Notes under the pieces: model-generated | Told to the model about the DNA's origin: nothing | The model's input: the letters and a program-made list of their open reading frames with translations, nothing else | Database searches by the model: none | Source of the DNA: Oceanobacillus profundus | GTDB taxonomy: Bacteria; Bacillota; Bacilli; Bacillales; Amphibacillaceae | DNA length: 64,000 nt | Direction: 5' to 3' | NCBI RefSeq assembly: GCF_003515705.1 | Contig: NZ_QWEH01000001.1 | Span: 124,001 to 188,000, forward strand | Position numbers and translations under genes: made by a program | Shown here: positions 1 through 11,300 of the stretch, piece by piece | Numbering within the stretch: position 1 is the first letter of the stretch | Layout: the number at the start of each line of letters is the position of its first letter

Positions 1-2
1 GT

Positions 3-368
<366 letters not shown>

Positions 369-397
369 GTTTACGCGAAGTTAATTGAACTAAATTT

Positions 398-430
398 AAA
401 AGGGAAAGCGTATCTTCGGATGCCTTTCCT

Positions 431-433
<3 letters not shown>
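398..433 (+). terminator. Hairpin terminator after the first GH1 gene
   Basis: An imperfect stem pairs aaaaggga-aag (from 398) with ctttcctttt (to 433) around a short loop and ends in a T run. It lies 30 bases after the stop codon at 368. Confidence 0.55.
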
Positions 434-1976
<1,543 letters not shown>

Positions 1977-2104
1977 GTGATTTGTAAGACAAGGGATGGG
2001 GAAACCTGTCCTTTTTTCATTTTGTTTAAAAAACCCGCCAATTTCTCGAATATATCCGCCCTCCCTTTTATAGATTATGGTATAAACCTAAGGGAGGATT
2101 ACGA

Positions 2105-2329
2105 ATGAGTGACTGGCTAAAAAGCTTAAAAACGCCAACACCGCAAAAAGGATATGAGTTGGCGATAAAATTAGCGAGGGAGGGTGTTGTGTATACACAG
2201 CCTTCAGCAGAAGTTAGAAAAAAGTTGCGGAAAAAGTATGCGAGAGATGCGGATAGCCTCATCATGGTGTCGGAGGTTATTGCGATTCATTTTCAAACGG
2301 TGGCAGCTGCAAATAACTATTGGAAGTAA
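2105..2329 (+). CDS. Small conserved-looking hypothetical protein, 74 aa
   Basis: Preceded by a good ribosome binding site (gggagga, 6 bases before the ATG) and followed by a hairpin terminator. The product is soluble, basic and mostly helical (PTPQKGYELAIKLAREGVV, then SAEVRKKLRKKYA), with no membrane segment. I do not recognise a named domain. It lies between the GH1 gene and the convergent RpiR gene. Nothing links it directly to sugar use. Confidence 0.65.
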   Translation: MSDWLKSLKTPTPQKGYELAIKLAREGVVYTQPSAEVRKKLRKKYARDADSLIMVSEVIAIHFQTVAAANNYWK

Positions 2330-2344
2330 ACAAAAAGAATAGCG

Positions 2345-2379
2345 GGATTCTGCCAGCAAATTTCGTGTTGGCAGAATCC
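2345..2379. terminator. Bidirectional terminator
   Basis: Perfect 11-bp stem ggattctgcca (2345-2355) with tggcagaatcc (2369-2379). A T-rich tail follows on the minus strand and a weaker one on the plus strand. It separates the convergent small gene and rpiR. Confidence 0.8.
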
Positions 2380-3105
2380 TTATCTATTTAATTTATACAT
2401 TTCACGGGCCATTGATTCTAGAATATAAATTACAGGCACTTGCGTCGTTATGTTGGCACCTTCATACCATTCCTCGGTTACATAGTAGGGGATATTTATA
2501 TCTGATATTTTTGCAATGGTTGAGTGCTTATGATTTGTAATACTAATAATCTTGCTATCTTCTTGTTTAAGCTGGTTCAAATGTGTAACAGTGAAACTAT
2601 TTTCTCCTGAGACAGATAATGCAATTGTTACACTGTTATAACGTAACTTGGAGTGAATGGGAAAGTGAGGATCTTTAATATACATTGAAAATTTGCCTAG
2701 GCTTGAGAGATACCTTGCTCCATACTCAGCAAGAATACCGGAGCTTCCAATTCCAATGAAAATAACACTATCTGCTTGGACAACTAGATTTGCAGCGTCC
2801 CTTATATTCTCCTCTATATCCCCTTTTAACGTTCGCTCAAAAAACTCCATAACAGAATGCTGGGAGCCTTTTAGTACTGTCTTTTTATTTCCTTCTAAAT
2901 GCATTTTAAGCTTTACTTTAAATTCTGAGAAACCCTCACAATTTATCTTTCTGCAAAAACGTAAAATCGTAGCTGTGGATACATGGGTCTCGTCTGCCAG
3001 CTCGCGGATTCGCATATATGCGACCTTATCAGCGTTTTGACTAATATAATTGTATAAAGAAGTTTCTAACTCATTAAATGAAGCAATCATGTCCTGTGTA
3101 AACAT
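2380..3105 (-). CDS. RpiR/MurR-family transcriptional regulator with SIS domain
   Basis: 241 residues: an N-terminal HTH_6 domain (about 1-75, with VSTATILRFCRKIN as recognition helix) and a C-terminal SIS sugar-phosphate-binding domain (about 100-235, with VIFIGIGSSG and ALSVSGENSFT). It senses a phosphosugar and controls neighbouring catabolic genes. It is transcribed divergently from the GH4 gene (3325). The shared region has an 18-bp perfect inverted repeat at 3165-3182 and a 10-bp palindrome at 3261-3270 that could be its operators. A role in controlling the beta-glucoside genes and itself is inferred from position. Confidence 0.9.
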   Translation of the reverse strand: MFTQDMIASFNELETSLYNYISQNADKVAYMRIRELADETHVSTATILRFCRKINCEGFSEFKVKLKMHLEGNKKTVLKGSQHSVMEFFERTLKGDIEENIRDAANLVVQADSVIFIGIGSSGILAEYGARYLSSLGKFSMYIKDPHFPIHSKLRYNSVTIALSVSGENSFTVTHLNQLKQEDSKIISITNHKHSTIAKISDINIPYYVTEEWYEGANITTQVPVIYILESMAREMYKLNR

Positions 3106-3164
3106 TTGAGGGGATTCTCCTTTTTAAGAGATAATTTGTTAAAGACTATACACTTTCATCTTAA

Positions 3165-3182
3165 CATGTAATAAGTTACATG
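3165..3182. promoter_or_regulatory. Inverted repeat, likely RpiR operator
   Basis: catgtaa (3165-3171) and ttacatg (3176-3182) form perfect 7-bp arms with a 4-base spacer, in the divergent region 60 bases upstream of the rpiR start. A second perfect palindrome, tgtagctaca, sits at 3261-3270, closer to the GH4 gene, with the same tgta/taca core. Confidence 0.5.
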
Positions 3183-3324
3183 TCGTTACATTTATGAAAC
3201 AAATGACTTCTGACGTCAATCCGAACTAGATGCTCAGAGTTTATATACGGCTCTAGGAAATGTAGCTACAATTGAAATATAGTACTTATATTGGATTGCT
3301 ACATTACCTGGAGGTGCAAAGTGT

Positions 3325-4659
3325 ATGACAAAAGGTATTAAAATTGCAACGATTGGTGGGGGATCGAGTTATACCCCAGAATTAGTAGAAGGATTTATCA
3401 AACGATATGATGATTTCCCGGTTAAAGAGTTATGGTTAGTTGATATTGAAGCAGGAAAGGAAAAGTTAGAAATCGTAGGAAACTTAGCGAAAAGGATGAT
3501 TGACAAAGCAGGTCTTCCAATTGATGTTCATCTTACACTAGATCGAAGAGCAGCGTTAAAGGATGCTGATTTTGTAACAACGCAATTTCGTGTAGGATTA
3601 CTAGATGCTCGTGCAAAAGATGAAAGCATTCCATTGAAATATGGTGTGCTTGGACAGGAGACGAATGGACCTGGTGGTTTGTTTAAAGGGTTACGTACGA
3701 TCCCTGTTATTCTGGATATTTGTAAGGATATGGAAGTGTTATGTCCAGATGCATGGTTAATCAACTTTACGAATCCTGCAGGTATGGTAACAGAAGCCGT
3801 GTTGCGCTACTCGAACATCAAAAAGGTTGTTGGATTGTGTAATGTGCCGATCGGAATGGAAATGGGCGTTGCCAAATTATTGGATGTCGATCATTCGCGA
3901 ATCCGAATTGACTTTGCCGGGCTAAATCACATGGTTTATGGGTTAGATGTCTATGTGGATGGAGAAAGTGTAAAGGAAGAAGTTATCAAAAAATTGTCTG
4001 ATCCAGAAAATAGCAGCTTCGTTAAGAATATAGATGGAATGGGATGGGAGCCTGAGTTTATTCAATCGTTGGATGCGTTGACATGTCCATACCATATGTA
4101 CTACTACAAATCGAAGGAAATGCTCGATAAAGCGATGGAAAGCTCTAGGGAAGAGGGTACTCGTGCTGAGGTTGTTCAACAGTTGGAGCAAGAATTGTTC
4201 GAGCTGTATAAAGATGAAAACCTTAATATCAAACCACCTCAATTAGAAGAACGTGGTGGAGCGTATTATTCGGATGCAGCCGTTCGCTTGATTACATCTA
4301 TTTATAACGACAAGCGTGCCATTCAACCAGTAAATACGATGAATCGTGGTGCAATTGCTAGTATTCCAGATGAATCAGCAGTTGAAATCAGCTGTGTTAT
4401 TACAAAGGATGGTCCAATTCCATTAGCGATAGGAGATCTACCCATTGCTGCCCGAGGTCTTGTCCAGCAAATTAAGTCATTTGAACGTATTGCGGCAGAA
4501 GCAGCTGTAGAAGGCGATTATAATAAAGCAGTACTTGCTTTAGCGATTAACCCATTAACACCAAGTGACGCAATTGCGAAACAAATTGTAGACGAAATGA
4601 TGGAGGCGCATAAAGAACACCTTCCTCAATTTTTTCAAAAAGAGAGAGTAGTACAATAA
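3325..4659 (+). CDS. licH: 6-phospho-beta-glucosidase, glycoside hydrolase family 4 (LicH-like)
   Basis: NAD- and Mn-dependent GH4 hydrolase, 444 residues, the usual family length. The N-terminus is a Rossmann fold (IATIGGGSSYTPELVEGF). Metal-binding residues appear in GLCNVPIG (Cys) and GLNHM (His), with NFTNPAGMVTEA between them. It acts on 6-phospho-beta-glucosides in the cytoplasm by an oxidative elimination mechanism. The ribosome binding site ggaggtg precedes the ATG. It is divergent from rpiR and is followed by a HAD phosphatase gene, suggesting one catabolic unit. A 6-phospho-alpha-glucosidase is less likely given the LicH-like N-terminus and the GH1 neighbours. Confidence 0.9.
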   Translation: MTKGIKIATIGGGSSYTPELVEGFIKRYDDFPVKELWLVDIEAGKEKLEIVGNLAKRMIDKAGLPIDVHLTLDRRAALKDADFVTTQFRVGLLDARAKDESIPLKYGVLGQETNGPGGLFKGLRTIPVILDICKDMEVLCPDAWLINFTNPAGMVTEAVLRYSNIKKVVGLCNVPIGMEMGVAKLLDVDHSRIRIDFAGLNHMVYGLDVYVDGESVKEEVIKKLSDPENSSFVKNIDGMGWEPEFIQSLDALTCPYHMYYYKSKEMLDKAMESSREEGTRAEVVQQLEQELFELYKDENLNIKPPQLEERGGAYYSDAAVRLITSIYNDKRAIQPVNTMNRGAIASIPDESAVEISCVITKDGPIPLAIGDLPIAARGLVQQIKSFERIAAEAAVEGDYNKAVLALAINPLTPSDAIAKQIVDEMMEAHKEHLPQFFQKERVVQ

Positions 4660-4705
4660 GCTGGTGTTGGCACCTGAGTAAGTGCCAGCATTGACAAGGG
4701 TTCTA

Positions 4706-4737
4706 GCAATACAGATTTCAGCTGAAATCTGTATTGC
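4706..4737. terminator. 32-bp perfect palindrome, probable terminator
   Basis: Two uninterrupted 16-base arms (4706-4721 and 4722-4737) are followed by tttgtc. A weaker tggcac/gtgcca hairpin lies just before it (about 4668-4687). It sits between licH and the HAD gene and could end or attenuate transcription. Confidence 0.55.
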
Positions 4738-4791
4738 TTTGTCACGTTAAACTGTTATCTATTCGGATTAATAGTCAAGGAGGGAAGTCAT

Positions 4792-5589
4792 ATGATTAAA
4801 TTAGTATTAACAGATATGGATGGGACGTTCTTGAATAATAGCGGCGATTTTAACAGGGAGCTATATCAGGATGTAAGAAAAATGATGCAAGAAAAAGGTG
4901 TTGTTTTCGCTCCCGTTACTGGTAAACAATGTGAACGTGTAGAAGAATTATTTGGTGATGATGCAAAGGATTTATGGATTCTAGGGGATAGTGCAACTCG
5001 AATCAAGCATAACGGAGAATTTGTCTATGAATCACTGCTAAGCAATAAATTGGGTCTGGAAATTATTCGCTTGCTTGAGGAAATAAGCCTAGAACATACA
5101 GTTATTGCATGTACAAGAGACGGTGCAGTAGTCAAGCAGAACATCCCACTGGAAGAAGCTGCAATTGTCAGAGGTTCGTATGCTCAGGTAAGGCAGGTTG
5201 CTGATTTTACTGAAATAAAGGATGACTTTGTTAAAATAACGATTCATGATCCAGCGTTGAATTGTTTTGAGACGAGGGAGAAACTTTCTCCGTTTTTTGA
5301 ATCGGCATATATTGTTGCTTCTGAAGCAGCCTGGATCGATATTGCGAATGCTAATGTTCATAAAGGGACTACCGTAGAGCATTTACAGCAAATATTAGGT
5401 GTAACTCCAGATCAAACAATGGCTTTCGGCGATGGTTACAATGATTTAGAGCTTATGAAACGCGCAACATTTAGCTTTGTTGTTCGAAACGCAGTTCAGG
5501 AATTAAAAGACGGTTCTAATTTTATTACTCGCTCGAATGAAGAAGATGCTGTCATGAAAACAATCATTCAACTGTTAGCTTTACAATAA
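4792..5589 (+). CDS. Cof-type HAD-IIB family hydrolase
   Basis: Cytoplasmic phosphatase of the HAD superfamily, 265 residues. Motif I is LVLTDMDGTFLN (nucleophile Asp8), motif III is around the KGTTVEHLQQ lysine, and motif IV is AFGDGYNDLELMK. The C2 cap between motifs is typical of Cof proteins acting on sugar phosphates or flavin/pyridoxal phosphates. A strong aaggaggga site lies 7 bases before the ATG. It stands behind licH, so a sugar-phosphate role is plausible. A remnant of a second copy follows at 5608. Confidence 0.9.
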   Translation: MIKLVLTDMDGTFLNNSGDFNRELYQDVRKMMQEKGVVFAPVTGKQCERVEELFGDDAKDLWILGDSATRIKHNGEFVYESLLSNKLGLEIIRLLEEISLEHTVIACTRDGAVVKQNIPLEEAAIVRGSYAQVRQVADFTEIKDDFVKITIHDPALNCFETREKLSPFFESAYIVASEAAWIDIANANVHKGTTVEHLQQILGVTPDQTMAFGDGYNDLELMKRATFSFVVRNAVQELKDGSNFITRSNEEDAVMKTIIQLLALQ

Positions 5590-5607
5590 GGGAGTGCGTT
5601 AACGGAT

Positions 5608-5688
5608 ATGGCGATCAAGCTAATAGCTGTAGATATGGGTGGAACGTTTCTTAATGATCAAATGAAATATGGTGTTGACTTGATGTAA
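5608..5688 (+). pseudogene. Remnant of a second HAD hydrolase N-terminus
   Basis: A 26-codon reading frame begins with MAIKLIAVDMGGTFLND, nearly the HAD motif I of the gene just upstream, but the second motif Asp is Gly (DMGGT) and the frame stops after VDLM. A partial ribosome binding site (ggag) lies 19 bases after the previous stop. It looks like the surviving start of a deleted tandem duplicate. Confidence 0.7.
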
Positions 5689-5709
5689 GTTTTGAGTGAT
5701 CTTATAAGA

Positions 5710-5746
5710 AAAAGTCACTTTGCTATCAAGTAACAAAGTGACTTTT
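5710..5746. terminator. Bidirectional terminator
   Basis: Stem aaaagtcactttg (5710-5722) with caaagtgactttt (5734-5746), loop 11 bases, T-rich on both strands. It separates the HAD region from the convergent ahpF. Confidence 0.85.
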
Positions 5747-5799
5747 ATTAGGTAGTTATTTGGTTAGGATGCGTTCCAGCGTACAAACACAAATCCAAA

Positions 5800-7329
5800 T
5801 TAATTTCTAACAAGATAATCAAAAGCACTTAACGATGCAGTTGCAGCTGATCCCATGGAAATAATAATTTGCTTAAATGGTTCTGTTGTACAGTCACCTG
5901 CAGCAAATACGCCTGGGACGTTTGTAGCGCCGCGAGCATCAATTACGATTTCACCAAATTTATTACGTTCAACGGCGTCGCCCAACCAGTCTGTGTTAGG
6001 TACAAGCCCGATTTGAACGAATACACCCGATAGTTCAATATGCTTTTCTTCACCTGTCTCACGTTCAACATACGTAATACCGTTTACGTTGTCTGTTCCA
6101 GTAATTTCTTTTGTTTGCGCATTTTTAACCACCGTGACATTTGGCAGGCTATGGAGGCGATCTTGAAGCACTGAATCAGCTTTTATTTCTGATGCATATT
6201 CAAGCACTGTCACGTGATTCACGATTCCAGCAAGGTCAATGGCTGCTTCCACACCGGAGTTACCGCCACCGATAACAGCTACATCTTTTCCTTCAAATAG
6301 TGGACCATCACAGTGCGGGCAGTATGCTACCCCTTTATTCTTAAATTCAGCTTCGCCAGGAACGCCAATATTACGCCAGCGAGCTCCTGTTGCAAGGATA
6401 ACGGATTTACTCTTCAGAACAGCGCCGTTTGCCAGCTCGATTTCAATCATGTCTTTCTTTTCTAAACGTGCTGCACGCTGTAAGTTCATGACATCGATAT
6501 TGTAATCTTTAACATGCTCTTCCAGGTTTGCAGCGAGTCTAGGTCCTTCAGTACGGTTTACACTGATGAAGTTTTCGATGCTTGCTGTGTCCAAAATCTG
6601 GCCACCGAAGCGCTCTGCAACAATACCCGTTCGGATACCTTTACGTGCTGCATAAATTGCTGCACTTGCTCCACCTGGTCCACCACCGACAACAAGTACA
6701 TCATATGGGTCTTTATCAGCGAATTCTGATGCGTCTGGACCGCTTCCTAGCTTAGCAAGGATTTCTTCCACAGTCATCCGGCCACCGCCAAATTCTTCCC
6801 CGTTTAAGTACACAGTAGGTACTGCCATGATGTTTTTCGCTTCAACTTCTTCTTTATTAGCTGCACCATCAATCATTGTATGGGAGATGCGTGGGTTTAA
6901 TACACTCATCACGTTCAATGCTTGGACAACTTCTGGACAGTTTTGACAGGTCAGGCTAATGTAAGATTCAAAGTAATAATCTTCATTTATATTTTTGATT
7001 TGTTCGATCGCTTTTTCATCAATTTTTGGAGCTCTTCCACTTACTTGAAGTAGTGCGAGCACTAAGGAAGTGAACTCATGTCCGAGCGGGATACCAGCAA
7101 ACGTGATACCGGTATCTTCACCAATACGGTTGACACTAAAGCTCGGTGTTCTTTCTAACAAGGTGTGTTCAATTTTAATTTTCGATGACATTGCAGCTAA
7201 CTCTTCTACCAACGTCAGCATGTCACGGGAGATATCATCCGATCCAGTGCTAACTTTGAGAAGTACGTCACCCTCCATCATTTGAAGGTACTGCGCTAAT
7301 TGTGCTTTAATATCCGCATCTAGTAACAT
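5800..7329 (-). CDS. ahpF: Alkyl hydroperoxide reductase subunit F
   Basis: Flavoprotein that passes electrons from NAD(P)H to AhpC. 509 residues, in order: a double-thioredoxin N-terminal domain with redox pair Cys128/Cys131 (TCQNCP), FAD-binding VLVVGGGPGG (211-220), active-site pair Cys337/Cys340 (YCPHCDGP), NAD-binding VIGGGNSG, and a C-terminal FAD motif FAAGDCTTEPF. Every functional cysteine is present. The start has ggag 8 bases upstream. It is downstream of ahpC with an 86-base gap that contains a stem-loop, the usual arrangement giving more AhpC than AhpF. Peroxide regulation is expected from the box upstream of ahpC. Confidence 0.97.
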   Translation of the reverse strand: MLLDADIKAQLAQYLQMMEGDVLLKVSTGSDDISRDMLTLVEELAAMSSKIKIEHTLLERTPSFSVNRIGEDTGITFAGIPLGHEFTSLVLALLQVSGRAPKIDEKAIEQIKNINEDYYFESYISLTCQNCPEVVQALNVMSVLNPRISHTMIDGAANKEEVEAKNIMAVPTVYLNGEEFGGGRMTVEEILAKLGSGPDASEFADKDPYDVLVVGGGPGGASAAIYAARKGIRTGIVAERFGGQILDTASIENFISVNRTEGPRLAANLEEHVKDYNIDVMNLQRAARLEKKDMIEIELANGAVLKSKSVILATGARWRNIGVPGEAEFKNKGVAYCPHCDGPLFEGKDVAVIGGGNSGVEAAIDLAGIVNHVTVLEYASEIKADSVLQDRLHSLPNVTVVKNAQTKEITGTDNVNGITYVERETGEEKHIELSGVFVQIGLVPNTDWLGDAVERNKFGEIVIDARGATNVPGVFAAGDCTTEPFKQIIISMGSAATASLSAFDYLVRN

Positions 7330-7366
7330 TGACTCTACTCCTTATATTAAATGTTCAAAAAGAGGA

Positions 7367-7395
7367 TGAAAAGGACCGAAAGACTGTCCTTTTCA
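7367..7395 (-). terminator. Stem-loop between ahpC and ahpF (partial terminator)
   Basis: tgaaaaggac (7367-7376) pairs perfectly with gtccttttca (7386-7395). On the minus strand it is followed by a T-rich tail (tcctcttttt). It likely reduces read-through from ahpC into ahpF. Confidence 0.6.
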
Positions 7396-7415
7396 CCAGA
7401 TTTTTAAACTACCTA

Positions 7416-7985
7416 TTATATTTTTCCTACAAGATCAAGGCTTGGTTTAAGTGTTTCAGAACCCTCTTCCCATTTAGCTGGGCAAACTTCACCAGGATTG
7501 TTACGTACGTATTGTGCTGCTTTAATTTTTCCAACAAGTGTGCTGGCGTCACGGCCGATACCGTCAGCGTTAATTTCTGCTGCTTGTACTACACCATCTG
7601 GATCAATGATGAATGTACCACGTTGTGCAAGACCTGCTTCTTCATCTAGTACATCAAAGCCGCGGGAGATTTTTTGTGAAGGGTCACCGATCATAATGTA
7701 TTCAAGTTTGCTGATTGCATCTGAATGATCGTGCCATGCTTTATGTGTGAAATGTGTGTCAGTTGATACAGAATATACTTCAACACCTAATTTTTTCAAT
7801 TCTGCGTAGTGGTTTTGCAGGTCTTCAAGCTCTGTTGGGCAAACGAAAGTAAAGTCCGCTGGATAGAAGCAAACAACACTCCACCCACCTTTCATATTTT
7901 CATCGGTAATTTCGATAAATTCTCCGTTACCGCTATTGTATGCTGATGCTTTAAATGGCTGTATTTCTTTTCCGATTAGAGACAT
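7416..7985 (-). CDS. ahpC: Alkyl hydroperoxide reductase subunit C (peroxiredoxin)
   Basis: Typical 2-Cys peroxiredoxin that reduces H2O2, organic peroxides and peroxynitrite. 189 residues, with peroxidatic Cys49 in DFTFVCPTE and resolving Cys168 in GEVCPAKW. The ribosome binding site is aggagga. The gene leads the ahpC-ahpF unit. A PerR-like box lies about 80 bases upstream (8067-8081), next to a plausible promoter. Confidence 0.98.
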   Translation of the reverse strand: MSLIGKEIQPFKASAYNSGNGEFIEITDENMKGGWSVVCFYPADFTFVCPTELEDLQNHYAELKKLGVEVYSVSTDTHFTHKAWHDHSDAISKLEYIMIGDPSQKISRGFDVLDEEAGLAQRGTFIIDPDGVVQAAEINADGIGRDASTLVGKIKAAQYVRNNPGEVCPAKWEEGSETLKPSLDLVGKI

Positions 7986-8066
7986 GTATATGTTCCTCCT
8001 GTTTTTATACTATTTAGAATAATATAGTTACATTTTATAACGACGAAAATTGGTGTTGTCGGTTAA

Positions 8067-8081
8067 CTATAATAATTCTAA
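8067..8081 (-). promoter_or_regulatory. PerR-like operator upstream of ahpC
   Basis: ctataataattctaa matches the PerR consensus TTATAATNATTATAA at 12 of 14 defined positions. A weak minus-strand promoter (CGACAA, 16 bases, TATAAA) lies between it and ahpC. PerR control of ahpCF is well established in Bacillus. Confidence 0.65.
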
Positions 8082-8310
8082 TGCAACACTCATTATTGTA
8101 TAGAATATACCTGTTGTCAATGTTTAACCAGGTAATTTGCGAAATTATTCACAAATACATTGAAGTACTGTAATTATAGCATAGATCATTTTTCGAGATA
8201 CTTTATAAAGAGCTATTTTATTAACTTCTTTACTCAAACAGAATTCAATACATTCCTATTGTGTACTTGTGTTACAATCAAATTAATATCAAAAAAAGCG
8301 GGCGAGACTG

Positions 8311-11300
8311 TTGAATATTAAATTGACCAACAAAAAAATTGAAGATATGTGCGGAATGGTCTCCTATAAAAAAGGGGACTCTTTTTATCGATCGAATAAA
8401 GTTACGTTGAAAACCTATACGCATGAGAGGTGCGAAGCAATTGTTACGGGGGCAGAAGATTTTTATGTGACGGTTGAACAAGCGGATCATCAAACATTGA
8501 AAGCCACTTGCAGCTGTCCGTCTTTAGCATCGTATACGAAGGATTGTCAGCATGTTGCAGCTGTTTTGCTTGCTATTCAACATGAACAGCGAAAAGGAAC
8601 TGCGCCAGGAAAGGCATTCGAAAGTCGAGAGAATCAAGCGCTGGCAGATGACCTTGTGAAAATTTTTGATAACCATTCCATCCGTTCAAGCGCACACCAA
8701 CGGCATTTTGAAAATCGGGAAGTCCTGCCGCTCCATTTCACATGCAAGCTTATCACCATGAATGAAGATCAGCAGCTGTTTGGCATGGAAGTTCGGGTTG
8801 GCTCAACAACAGTACGTAATATTCGAGCTTTTTTGCAGCAAATTAGAGAAGGAAAGCCTTTTGCTCTATCGAAAATGTTCACGTTTGACCCGGAAATGCA
8901 TTGCTTTATGCCTGACATGGACGCCGTTTTGCAGGAGCTTTACCAAGTGATTCGTGATGAAAAGGAAGAGTCAGATACAACCTGGAATTATGAGAATAAG
9001 CCGATTGGTAAGGATGTCTTACCTCTTCCGCCATCTGCCTGGGAACGGTTAGTAACGTTGCTGCAAGATATATCAGATGTGACGATTATGGTTCAAGGAA
9101 AAAGCTTTAAGGGAATCCATCTTTCAAAAGCTATGCTGCCATTGCAGTTTGATTTTGCACCAGCAGACCAGCAAGACTATACATTAACTGTGAAAGGAAT
9201 GGAACGTTTAACATTGCTCCATGCCTATCGGAATGTATTTGTATCTGGCAAATTGACACCGTTAGGAAGAGATGCTTATCAATCACTCACAAACTTAAAG
9301 CGTATGCTGGATACAGCTGGAACAAATCAAATCCCTATCCCAGAGCATCAAGCAGGTTTTATTGTCGATAAGGTAGCACCGGGATTGAAGAAAATCGGAA
9401 CGGTCCATTTGTCTGGAGATATTAGCAATCACTTAGTAAAAACACCATTAACGGCAAAGTTATATTTAGACAGATTGAAAAATCGTTTGCTTGCTAGTCT
9501 CGAGTTCCAGTATGAAAATAATGTGCTCAATCCATTAGATAAAGATGGACTCCGTGATAGCTCGTTTGTTGTTCGGGATGTAGAAAAGGAAAATGAGATT
9601 TTGGAGCTGATGGAAGCAGGTCAGTTTGCTACGACAGACGGTGGTTACTTCCTCCATAATGAAGAGCTCGAATATGAATTTTTACATTATATTCTTCCAA
9701 AGCTGCAAAAGCTTGTAAACGTGTACGCCACAACGGCTATTCGACTTCGGGTTATGAAGGCACCGGTTCCCCCAAGGATAAAAGTGAAGGCTAAAAAGGA
9801 CCGGGTCAACTGGCTGGAATTTAAGTTTGAGATGGAAGGATTTCCTGAGAAGGATATTAGGGAGATTTTAGTTGCTTTGGAAGAAAAGCGAAAATATTAT
9901 CGCTTGCGAGATGGGGCGCTTTTATCACTTGAAACGAGAGAGTTTAAAGAGATTCAGCGTTTCTTACATGCTGTACCAATGCAAGAAGAGGAAGATTTGG
10001 AAAAAGGTATTCAAGTTCCGGTTATTCAAGGACTCCGCTTGCTTGATACTACAGCAGATACCGTGTTTTCACTTGAAGCGTCATTCCGAACATTTTTACA
10101 GCAGATTGAAAATCCGGTTTTAGATAAATTTCCGGTTCCGAAAAATTTGCAGCATGTGCTACGAGATTATCAACGAATCGGTTTTCAGTGGATGAAGACA
10201 TTGGCAAGCTTCGGATTTGGCGGGATTCTTGCTGATGATATGGGACTTGGGAAAACATTGCAAAGCATCACGTTTATTCAGTCAGAGCTTGCGGTTATTC
10301 GGAAGAAAAATATTCCTGTTTTAATTGTCTGTCCGGCATCGTTAACGTATAACTGGCTGAATGAAATAGAAAAATTTACGCCAAACATCCAAGCGACAAT
10401 TCTTGATGGAACGAAGGAAGAACGTCAGAAAATAAAAAAATGGGTGATGGATAGTGATGTTGTCGTTGCTTCTTACCCGCTATTACGGAGTGAGGTCCAG
10501 TGGTTTAAGAGGCAAACCTTTCATACGGTGTTTTTCGATGAGGCTCAAGCATTTAAGAACCCGATGACCCAGACTGCTAGAGCGGTGAAGAAACTGCAGG
10601 CGGATTATCGTTTTGCACTAACTGGTACACCAATCGAAAATGCATTAGAAGAACTGTGGTCAATTTTCCATGTTGTTTTTCCAGATTTATTCCGTAGTCT
10701 AAAGGAATACAGCAACCTGAATCGAAAACAAATTGCCCGCCGAATACGTCCGTTTCTCCTCCGTCGGGTAAAAGAGGATGTGCTCACAGAGCTGCCGGAG
10801 AAAGTGGAATGGATCGAAACAGTAGAATTGTTGCCGGAGCAGAAGAAGCTATATGGTGCTTATCTAGCAAAACTGCGTCACGAAACATTGAAGCATTTGG
10901 ATAAAGACACGATACGAAAGAACCGGATTCGTATTTTAGCGGGCTTAACGCGACTGCGCCAGATTTGCTGCCACCCCGATTTATTTGTTGAAGGTTATGA
11001 AGGGAAATCAGCTAAATTTGAAAAGCTAAAACAGTTGTTAGAAGAGTCCAGGCTTGCAGGTAGAAGGGTACTTATTTTTTCCCAGTTTACGAAAATGCTT
11101 GCGCTTATCGGACGAGAGCTTACGAAACAGGGTGTAGACTACTTTTACCTTGATGGTCAGACACCATCTGCAGAACGAATAGAACGTGTGAATCGATTTA
11201 ACCAAGGAGAACGTAATCTATTCCTGATTTCCTTAAAAGCAGGTGGGACAGGGCTTAATTTGACAGGTGCCGACACCGTAATTCTATACGATTTATGGTG

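Noticed and set aside
403-416. cre-like sequence between the GH1 genes
   Set aside because: Mismatches at the conserved T, the outer W and the final C of the consensus; it is part of a terminator stem.
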